Source: CAZRWH01 sp964603905
GTDB taxonomy: Bacteria > Patescibacteriota > Gracilibacteria > UBA1369 > UBA12470
Length of the DNA stretch: 13,475 nucleotides
Direction: 5' to 3'
Assembly (NCBI GenBank): GCA_964603905.1
Contig: CAZRWH010000032.1
Location: 1-13,475, forward strand
The notes beneath the pieces were generated by a model that was not told where the DNA came from, searched no databases, and saw only the letters and a program-made list of their open reading frames with translations. The position numbers and the translations under genes are program-made. Positions 7,471-13,475 of this stretch are shown piece by piece (within the stretch, counting starts at the first letter, position 1; every line of letters starts with the position of its first letter).

Positions 7471-8613
7471 CTAATTAAAAAGACTTTTCGCTGATTCCAT
7501 ATCCGGCTCCTCAACTTTCGGTTTAGGCTTAACAACCTTATCGATCTGTTTTTGCTGGCGCTCGGTGCTGATCATTAGCGGTTTCAGGTCTGTTTCGTTC
7601 ACCTTGATTATACGCATTTTGCTCTTCTTTAGCTTGATATCGTCCTGAAGATCTTGAGGCAGTTTCTCTGTCTTTTCTAAGACGTTAATTCCGTGCTGAG
7701 TTATGACCAAATTCATCGCGTTGCGAAGGTTTATGTGTTGATCAAATTCAGCAATCATATTGATGATGTTTTCACGTTCTTGCGGATCCATCTTCTCTGC
7801 AAATTCGTAGTTTTGAATTTTCTTGAGGCTCGCCAGAACCGGCATTATAGCTTCCATCGAAATGATGAAGAACGAGTATCCGTCTTCGTAATAATAAAGC
7901 TTCTTAAGCTCCCCTATTGCGTCTGTTGGTACCACGAAGAATACAGAGCTGTAGATTTTGCTATTTCCTTTGATTTTTGTAGCCGTGTTTTTGACCTGTG
8001 TCGTGATGTAGTTTTGCAGGTTGTCTGATCGTGAGATCTTTGCATCAAAAATCACGAACTGATCTAGGAAACCAACCATAAAGTCTGGCTTCAACCTTCC
8101 ATCGAAGCTCTCTGGCAAATTGTTGTTTGTGTAAGTCTCAAAACCGAATTCAGCCATCGCGCAAACCTCTGTCATGTACTTGAGAACCTTCTCTTCGTGC
8201 TCAGCCCACATCCTGTCGCGCTCTGCCAATTCCGCCTCCGTGCGTGCCTCATCTTCACGTCTAATCCTGATTCTCTCATCCTCGAGCGCCTTCTGAGAAA
8301 CGTCCAATTTACCGATTTTCTGCTCCAACTCCCTGCTACTTTTCACCTCCTCCGCTTCATATTTCGCAACTCGCTTGCTCAGCTCTGTATTAGAAGACTC
8401 CATTTTTGTAAGTTGAACAAAAAGCTGCTTGTTTTTACCAGCTAATTCGTCTTTTCGTGACTGCTCGGCGTTTAATTTCTGAGTAAGTTCACCGATTTTG
8501 TTGTCTTTCTCCTGAATAATTTCCTTGTCGAATGTCGGCACCTCTTTTTTGTAAGAGATATAAATCAGAGCGCCGATACCTGCAAGTGTTAGAAATCCTA
8601 ATAGGTAATCCAT
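7471..8613 (-). CDS. rmuC: RmuC-family DNA recombination protein
   Basis: 380 residues. A single membrane helix at the N-terminus (about 3-20, LLGFLTLAGIGALIYIS) is followed by a charged coiled coil (about 30-148). The RmuC domain comes next (about 150-310), with KPDFMV (Asp177) and VIFDAK (Asp190, Lys192), which match the PD-(D/E)XK-like core of the family. A charged tail rich in Lys and Pro ends the protein. RmuC proteins are thought to be membrane-tethered nuclease-like factors that limit rearrangement at inverted repeats; the exact reaction is not settled. The gene is divergent from infB, 97 bp apart, and ends at its own strong terminator, so it is probably monocistronic. No Shine-Dalgarno sequence precedes the ATG (AAAATAAAC). 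Confidence 0.9.
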   Translation of the reverse strand: MDYLLGFLTLAGIGALIYISYKKEVPTFDKEIIQEKDNKIGELTQKLNAEQSRKDELAGKNKQLFVQLTKMESSNTELSKRVAKYEAEEVKSSRELEQKIGKLDVSQKALEDERIRIRREDEARTEAELAERDRMWAEHEEKVLKYMTEVCAMAEFGFETYTNNNLPESFDGRLKPDFMVGFLDQFVIFDAKISRSDNLQNYITTQVKNTATKIKGNSKIYSSVFFVVPTDAIGELKKLYYYEDGYSFFIISMEAIMPVLASLKKIQNYEFAEKMDPQERENIINMIAEFDQHINLRNAMNLVITQHGINVLEKTEKLPQDLQDDIKLKKSKMRIIKVNETDLKPLMISTERQQKQIDKVVKPKPKVEEPDMESAKSLFN

Positions 8614-8638
8614 GTTTATTTTGGTTAGTGTGGATGTC

Positions 8639-8667
8639 AGTATAATTAAATCCTTTCACTTATTCCA
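8639..8667 (-). promoter_or_regulatory. Possible rmuC promoter
   Basis: TATACT (8644-8639, minus strand) is a good -10 box. A 17-nt spacer leads to TGGAAT (8667-8662), a poor -35 box. The leader would be about 19 nt. It overlaps the infB promoter on the other strand. Confidence 0.35.
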
Positions 8668-8683
8668 CCTTTTCTGTTACACT
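8655..8683 (+). promoter_or_regulatory. infB promoter
   Basis: TTCACT (8655-8660), 17-nt spacer, TACACT (8678-8683), with an extended -10 TG at 8675-8676. The predicted start near 8690 lies in CCTGTATTTTTTA, similar to the initial transcribed sequence of both paralogue genes. A weak AGG precedes the ATG by 2 nt. Confidence 0.5.
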
Positions 8684-8710
8684 ACTGCCTGTATTTTTTA
8701 TTAGCAGGTT

Positions 8711-10792
8711 ATGAAAGTTTCCGATTTAGCAAAAAAACTCGACATGTCCGTAAAAGAGCTCAAAGCTAAGAGCAAAACTCTTGGTGTTGATCTTAAGGAA
8801 GAAACTATCGAAGACGAGGTAGCTGAACTTATTGAGCTTGAGCTTTCGGGAATAGAGAAAGACACAGCTGACGTTTATGACGACATGATGGCAAAGGAGA
8901 TGGAGAAAGAGATCATCAAATCTCAACGGAAGAAGACTGCTGGTACTGGAGCTAAGGACAAGAAGAAAAAGACACTTGAGACCTCTACACGAAGTGGGTC
9001 TAAGGTTATTGAAATCGAAGATACAATCTCTGTAAAAGAGTTCGCGGAAAAAGCTGATCTTTCGGCTGCAAAAGTCATTGGAGAGCTGATGAAAAACGGG
9101 ATTTTGGCTAACATCAACCAACAACTTGATTACGAAACTGCTAGTGTTATTGCTGCAGATTTGGGACTTGAACTTAAGAAGAAACATGGAGCTGCATCTG
9201 TTGAAGAAATTTTCCAAGGTAATCTCAAAAAACTTCTTGAGGAAGACGATTCATCATTACTAGAGAAACGTCCTCCTGTTGTTAGTGTTATGGGACACGT
9301 TGACCATGGTAAAACTAAGATTTTGGATGCTATCCGTGAAACAAACGTTGTAGCTGGAGAAGCTGGAGGTATCACTCAGCATATTGGTGCTTATCAAGTT
9401 GCTGTACCTAGTGAGAAACCTGAGCTAAAAGGCAAGATCATTACTTTCCTGGATACTCCTGGTCACGAAGCTTTCACTTCTATGCGTGCTCGTGGAGCTA
9501 AGGCTACAGATATTGCAATTCTTGTTGTTGCAGCTGATGAAGGTGTTAAACCACAAACAATCGAAGCTATTAACCATGCTCGTGAAGCTGGTATTCCAAT
9601 AATTGTTGCGATCAACAAAATCGACAAAGAAAATGCCAACCCAGACAAGGTTAAAACTGAGCTTTCTCAACACGGACTACAACCTGAAGATTGGGGTGGA
9701 GACGTTACAATGGTTCCTGTCTCGGCTATGACTGGAGAAGGTATCACTACCCTACTTGAGATGATCCTACTGACAACTGACATGGCTGAGCTTAAAGCAA
9801 ATGCAAATCGTCCGGCTGTTGGTACTGTGATCGAGGCTGATCTCGACCAAAACTTTGGGCCGGTTGCAACAGTTTTGATCAACACAGGTACTCTTAAACT
9901 AGGGGACAACATTATTATTGGATCAACTTACGGTAAGGTTAAAGCGATGATCGACCACACCGGAAAGAAGCTTAAACAACTTGCTCCATCAGGAGTAGCT
10001 AGGCTTGCTGGTATCAACGAAACACCTAAGAGTGGAGAACTTCTTCAAGTTGTTAAAAACGACAAAGAAGCTCGAGTCCAATCTATCAAAGTAAAAGAGA
10101 TGATGAAGAACCAAGAGTTCCAACGCCGTGGACTTGGTGTAAGCGATCTTATGAGCATGATTCAACAAGGAAAACTCAAAACACTTAAACTTATTATCAA
10201 AGCCGACACAAAAGGTTCTCTTGAAGCTGTAAAACAGTCTCTTGAAGAAATCAAATCTGATGACGTTGCTATAAAAATCGTTCACTCAGGAGTCGGTGCA
10301 GTTACAGAATCTGACGTAATGATGGCAAGCGCAGGTGGAGGAATCGTAATCGGTTTCCACGTTGACGCTAGCGGTCACGTCAAAAAGTCTGCTGAGAAGG
10401 AGAATGTCGAAGTTGTGATTTACAAAATCATCTACAAGCTTATCGAAGACGTCAAGAAACTTCTAACAGGTATGCTTGAACCTGAAATCATTATCAATGA
10501 ACTTGGAAAACTTGAGCTAAAAGGAATCTTCTACACTGGAAAAGGCAATATGATCGTCGGAGGAAAAGTTATCGAAGGAACACTGGAGAAAGATTCTCAA
10601 ATCCGAGTCTTCCGAGGCGAAGAAAAGATTGGTACTGGACATCTAACAGCCCTCAAGGTTGTAAACGAGGACGTTAGCGAAGTTCAAACAAACCAAGAAT
10701 GTGGAGTTACTTACAAAGGTGACGTCAAACTACAAGAAGGCGACGTGCTTGAAGCATTTAAGGAAGAGAAGCATATTAAAACGCTTGGATAG
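8711..10792 (+). CDS. infB: Translation initiation factor IF-2
   Basis: 693 residues, close to the short forms of the family (Bacillus type) and shorter than the E. coli protein. Two N-terminal IF2_N-like modules are visible, at 1-45 (MKVSDLAKKLDMSVKELKAK) and about 104-155 (ISVKEFAEKADLSAAKVIGEL), joined by a Lys-rich linker. The GTPase domain follows: G1 GHVDHGKT (195-202), G2 GGITQHIG (219-226), G3 DTPGHEAF (248-255), G4 NKID (302-305) and G5 SAMTGEG (338-344). The usual beta-barrel and C-terminal fMet-tRNA-binding regions complete it. IF-2 brings initiator tRNA to the small ribosomal subunit and promotes subunit joining in the cytoplasm. The gene stands alone between its own promoter and a terminator, not in the nusA-infB operon seen in many bacteria. 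Confidence 0.98.
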   Translation: MKVSDLAKKLDMSVKELKAKSKTLGVDLKEETIEDEVAELIELELSGIEKDTADVYDDMMAKEMEKEIIKSQRKKTAGTGAKDKKKKTLETSTRSGSKVIEIEDTISVKEFAEKADLSAAKVIGELMKNGILANINQQLDYETASVIAADLGLELKKKHGAASVEEIFQGNLKKLLEEDDSSLLEKRPPVVSVMGHVDHGKTKILDAIRETNVVAGEAGGITQHIGAYQVAVPSEKPELKGKIITFLDTPGHEAFTSMRARGAKATDIAILVVAADEGVKPQTIEAINHAREAGIPIIVAINKIDKENANPDKVKTELSQHGLQPEDWGGDVTMVPVSAMTGEGITTLLEMILLTTDMAELKANANRPAVGTVIEADLDQNFGPVATVLINTGTLKLGDNIIIGSTYGKVKAMIDHTGKKLKQLAPSGVARLAGINETPKSGELLQVVKNDKEARVQSIKVKEMMKNQEFQRRGLGVSDLMSMIQQGKLKTLKLIIKADTKGSLEAVKQSLEEIKSDDVAIKIVHSGVGAVTESDVMMASAGGGIVIGFHVDASGHVKKSAEKENVEVVIYKIIYKLIEDVKKLLTGMLEPEIIINELGKLELKGIFYTGKGNMIVGGKVIEGTLEKDSQIRVFRGEEKIGTGHLTALKVVNEDVSEVQTNQECGVTYKGDVKLQEGDVLEAFKEEKHIKTLG

Positions 10793-10828
10793 TTAGCAGT
10801 TGGCAATCAGCAAGGAGCAGCTTGTGGA

Positions 10829-10853
10829 GTTTTGCTGACGCAAAACAGTTTTT
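10829..10853 (+). terminator. Intrinsic terminator after infB
   Basis: GTTTTG (10829-10834) pairs with CAAAAC (10841-10846) across a 6-nt loop, followed by AG and TTTTT (10849-10853). It lies 36 bp past the infB stop and separates infB from the rml cluster. Confidence 0.65.
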
Positions 10854-10865
10854 GATATATACTGC

Positions 10866-10893
10866 TACTGACCACTCCTTACTGACTACTGAC
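10866..10893 (+). repeat. Three copies of TACTGAC just before rmlB
   Basis: TACTGAC occurs at 10866, 10880 and 10887, the last two in direct tandem and the first 14 bp before the second. They end 4 bp before the rmlB ATG, where a ribosome site would be expected but is not seen. It could be an operator, or only a low-complexity spacer. Confidence 0.4.
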
Positions 10894-10897
10894 TATC

Positions 10898-11857
10898 ATG
10901 AAAATCTTAATCACAGGTGGGGCCGGCTTCATTGGAGCGAATTTCGTTCACTATTACGCTGGCAAATATCCAGAAGCTAAAATCGCTGTCTTGGACAAGT
11001 TAACTTATGCTGGTAATCTTGCTAATCTAGCAGGACTTGAAGATCGGCATACTTTCTATAAGGTAGACTTGGCGGATAAAGAGGCTGTACTTGATGTTTT
11101 TGAAAAAGAAGGAGGCTTTGACACTGTTGTGAATTTTGCGGCGGAATCCCATGTTGATCGGAGTATTGAAGATCCAGAGATTTTTATTCAATCAAACGTA
11201 CTAGGAACCCATAATTTGCTCGAAGCATCACTTAAATTTGGGGCAAAGAGGTATCATCAGGTTTCAACAGATGAGGTTTATGGTGATTTGGAGCTCGATT
11301 CAGATGATAAATTCAATGACGACTCACCTCTTAAACCGAGTTCACCGTATTCATCATCTAAGGCGGCTGCTGATTTGATTTGTCTTTCTTATTATCGGAC
11401 TTTTGGACTGCCTGTCACAGTGAGCCGATGTTCTAATAATTATGGTCCGTATCAATATCCTGAAAAGCTGATTCCTCATTTTTATATGCTGGCCAGCGAG
11501 GGCAAGAATGTGCCTGTTTATGGAGATGGGAAGAATGTGAGAGACTGGATTTATGTACTTGATCATTGTGAAGGTATCGACACTGTTTTGCAGAGCGGTA
11601 CTCCTGGAAAAGTTTACAACATGGGTGGCGATGCAGAGAGAAGTAATCTCGAGGTCACTCAAGCGATTTTGGATTATGTTGGGAAAGGGCAGATTGAGTT
11701 TGTTGAGGATCGGAAAGGCCATGATCGTCGATATGCAATTGATAACAGCACCATGGAAAACGAGTTTGGATGGAAGCCAAGCGTGGATTTTGAGGAAGGA
11801 TTGAAGAAAACTTTTGAATGGTATGATAACAATAAAGAATGGCTAAACACGTTGTAA
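10898..11857 (+). CDS. rmlB: dTDP-glucose 4,6-dehydratase
   Basis: 319 residues, a normal length for this extended short-chain dehydrogenase. It shows the NAD-binding GGAGFIG (7-13), the STDEVYGD segment with the catalytic Thr124-Asp125-Glu126 of RmlB enzymes, YSSSK with Tyr151 and Lys155, and the family's NNYGPYQYPEKLIP (180-193). It converts dTDP-glucose to dTDP-4-keto-6-deoxyglucose, the second step of dTDP-L-rhamnose synthesis, in the cytoplasm. It is first in a cluster whose next gene overlaps its last 19 nt, so translation is probably coupled. No Shine-Dalgarno sequence precedes the ATG. An infB terminator lies upstream, so the cluster needs its own promoter; only poor candidates overlap the terminator region. 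Confidence 0.95.
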   Translation: MKILITGGAGFIGANFVHYYAGKYPEAKIAVLDKLTYAGNLANLAGLEDRHTFYKVDLADKEAVLDVFEKEGGFDTVVNFAAESHVDRSIEDPEIFIQSNVLGTHNLLEASLKFGAKRYHQVSTDEVYGDLELDSDDKFNDDSPLKPSSPYSSSKAAADLICLSYYRTFGLPVTVSRCSNNYGPYQYPEKLIPHFYMLASEGKNVPVYGDGKNVRDWIYVLDHCEGIDTVLQSGTPGKVYNMGGDAERSNLEVTQAILDYVGKGQIEFVEDRKGHDRRYAIDNSTMENEFGWKPSVDFEEGLKKTFEWYDNNKEWLNTL

Positions 11858-12663
11858 TAACGGGGGCTCGAGGAATGCTTGGCAGTGACCTTGCCGATGT
11901 GATGTCGAGTAAATACGAAATTACAGCTCTTGGACATTCTGAATTGGACATTACAAATCGAGATGAGGTTTTTGATGTTATTGGTAAGTTAAAGCCAGAC
12001 GTGATAATCAATGCGGCGGCGTATACAAACGTTGATGCTGCGGAAGATGATCCTGAGGCAGCTTTTTTGCTTAATGGGGAGGCCGTTAAATATCTTTCTG
12101 AAGCTGCTAACGAGGTGGACGCTATATTGGTGCACTTCAGCACAGATTATGTCTTCCCTGGGAACAAGGATGGCGAGTATGAAGAGGATGACTTCACAGG
12201 GCCTATTAATGTTTATGGGGAGTCAAAGCTTCGAGGTGAGCACAATTTGCTGAATACCTGTAAAAAGCCTTATTTGGTTAGGACTTCTTGGCTTTATGGC
12301 AAGAATGGACGGAATTTTGTTGAGACAATGGTGAACCTTGGACGCAAACACGATAAGATTACGGTTGTGAATGACCAGTTTGGCAAGCCAACATTTACAC
12401 CTGACTTGGCAGAAGCCGTTCTTGATCTACTATCTGATGAAGCACCGTTTGGAGTCTATCATTTGGCAAATGAAGGGGCGCTTAGTTGGTTTGATTTTGC
12501 AAAAGAAATCTTTGAAATAACAGATTCAAGTGTTAATGTATCCCCCGTCACGAGCTTTGAATACAAGAGGCCTGCAAAAAGACCGAAAAATTCGATGCTC
12601 AAGAACACCAAAAGACCTAAGCTCAGACCAGTAAAGGAAGCTTTAAAAAGTTATTTAAAATGA
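11839..12663 (+). CDS. rmlD: dTDP-4-dehydrorhamnose reductase
   Basis: 274 residues. It has the NAD(P)-binding GARGMLG (9-15), FSTDYVF (100-106), YGESK with Tyr126 and Lys130, DQFGKPTF (179-186) and a C-terminal RPKNSMLKNTK (248-258), all typical of RmlD. It catalyses the final reduction to dTDP-L-rhamnose. The protein is not fused to the epimerase RmlC, as it is in some lineages. Its ATG lies inside the end of rmlB (19-nt overlap) and its TGA overlaps the next ATG by 4 nt. The overlaps indicate one transcript and coupled translation. Confidence 0.93.
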   Translation: MAKHVVITGARGMLGSDLADVMSSKYEITALGHSELDITNRDEVFDVIGKLKPDVIINAAAYTNVDAAEDDPEAAFLLNGEAVKYLSEAANEVDAILVHFSTDYVFPGNKDGEYEEDDFTGPINVYGESKLRGEHNLLNTCKKPYLVRTSWLYGKNGRNFVETMVNLGRKHDKITVVNDQFGKPTFTPDLAEAVLDLLSDEAPFGVYHLANEGALSWFDFAKEIFEITDSSVNVSPVTSFEYKRPAKRPKNSMLKNTKRPKLRPVKEALKSYLK

Positions 12664-13460
12664 AAGGAATAATCTTAGCCGGCGGAACAGGTTCACGACT
12701 TGCACCGCTAACAACAGTCACAAACAAACACTTGTTGCCTGTGTACGACAAACCTATGATCCATTACCCTATCACATCACTTAGGCGTGCTGGAATTAAG
12801 GATATTATGATCGTTTCTGGACGTGGACATGTTGGAGATTTCCTAGAGTTACTCGGTTCAGGAAAGCAGTTTGGGGTCAACCTAAGCTACGAAATTCAAG
12901 AAGAGGCCGGAGGGATCGCACAAGCCTTAGCTTTGACCAAAGATTTTGTAGGAGATGACAAGATGATTGTTGTTCTTGGAGATAATATTTTCGAAGATGA
13001 TATTTCAGAATATGTAGAACGTTTTGCATCCAGACCTAACGGGGCCGCAGTTCTGCTTACAGATGTAAACAATCCTCGTTCTTATGGAGTTGCCAGGATT
13101 GAAGACGGCAAGCTCATAGAAATCATTGAGAAGCCTGAAACACCGCCTTCAAGTCTTGCAGTCACAGGTCTTTATATGTACGACAATCACGTTTTTGATA
13201 TTGTAAAAACTCTCAAACCTTCCGCTCGAGGCGAACTTGAAATCACAGATGTAAACAACCACTACATCGAAAAGGGGCAGATGGAGCATTTCATTCTTCC
13301 TGGATTCTGGGGAGACTGTGGAGAGTCTTTTGACAGCCTGCTTCATGCAGCACAAGAAGTTCGAAAACGTGGACTTCATCGCGAACACAAACCTGTTACT
13401 CCTAAAAAAACAAAACATGAAATACAAGACTATATTAGTTGCCGGGTCGATAGCCTTTGA
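12660..13460 (+). CDS. rmlA: Glucose-1-phosphate thymidylyltransferase
   Basis: 266 residues. The nucleotide-binding signature GGTGSRLAPLT (8-18) and LPVYDKPMI (26-34) are followed by LGDN (106-109, metal and sugar site), EKP (157-159), RGELEITDVN (190-199) and GFWGDCGE (215-222). The last replaces the usual W-x-D-T-G with a cysteine. The protein activates glucose-1-phosphate with dTTP, the first step of the rhamnose pathway. UTP or another nucleotide cannot be excluded from sequence alone. The residues after about 240 are a Lys-rich tail unlike the family's usual end and overlap the next gene by 44 nt. Either this tail is real or a small sequence error lengthened the frame. Confidence 0.9.
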   Translation: MKGIILAGGTGSRLAPLTTVTNKHLLPVYDKPMIHYPITSLRRAGIKDIMIVSGRGHVGDFLELLGSGKQFGVNLSYEIQEEAGGIAQALALTKDFVGDDKMIVVLGDNIFEDDISEYVERFASRPNGAAVLLTDVNNPRSYGVARIEDGKLIEIIEKPETPPSSLAVTGLYMYDNHVFDIVKTLKPSARGELEITDVNNHYIEKGQMEHFILPGFWGDCGESFDSLLHAAQEVRKRGLHREHKPVTPKKTKHEIQDYISCRVDSL

Positions 13461-13475
13461 TTATATCTTCCAATA
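13417..13475 (+). CDS. Start of a PfkB/ribokinase-family sugar or nucleoside kinase, cut by window end
   Basis: Only 19 codons are present, reading MKYKTILVAGSIAFDYIFQ. The pattern ILVAGSIAFDYI is the typical N-terminal strand and turn of PfkB-family carbohydrate and adenosine kinases. The ATG lies inside the 3' end of rmlA in another frame, so the gene probably belongs to the same transcript. Substrate cannot be judged from this fragment. A function in nucleotide-sugar supply is only suggested by position. Confidence 0.65.
   Translation, partial: MKYKTILVAGSIAFDYIFQ

Overview
The window looks like a piece of a bacterial genome from the Candidate Phyla Radiation (Patescibacteria). This is inferred from gene content and style, not from a marker gene: a compact layout, a fused UvrD-type helicase and Cas4/AddB-like nuclease, an RmuC protein, few Shine-Dalgarno sequences, and two apparently leaderless promoters. 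TGA and TAG both act as ordinary stops, so the genetic code looks standard here. A run of exactly 100 N (1831-1930) is a scaffold gap, so the two genes touching it are incomplete or uncertain.

Left part (1-4902, all minus strand). A partial gene runs off the left edge. It encodes an acidic protein with one weak hydrophobic segment and a possible transglutaminase-like Cys-His-Asp triad. Next come a small cysteine-rich exported protein, the gap, and a long SF1A helicase-nuclease whose C-terminus is lost in the gap. Both the first gene and the helicase have a -10 box placed exactly 6 nt before ATG, as expected for leaderless mRNAs.

Middle part (4903-7470). Two convergent genes (5006-5857 plus, 6578-7357 minus) encode diverged paralogues of a family I do not recognise. 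Between their 3' ends lies about 720 bp without a plausible gene. I read it as a large, highly folded RNA of about 570 nt (roughly 5928-6498, plus strand), with a 19-bp closing helix, several hairpins and an intrinsic terminator. A consensus-perfect sigma70 promoter on the opposite strand (6515-6543) points into this RNA. This locus is the most interesting part of the window.

Right part (7471-13475). rmuC (minus) ends at a strong terminator and is divergent from infB (translation initiation factor IF-2, plus). After infB and its terminator comes an overlapping cluster, rmlB-rmlD-rmlA, for dTDP-L-rhamnose synthesis. No rmlC is visible. A PfkB-type sugar kinase gene begins inside the 3' end of rmlA and runs off the right edge. 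The rml genes would supply an activated sugar for surface polysaccharide. The helicase and RmuC belong to DNA repair, and IF-2 to core translation. The paralogue pair and the RNA have no known role.
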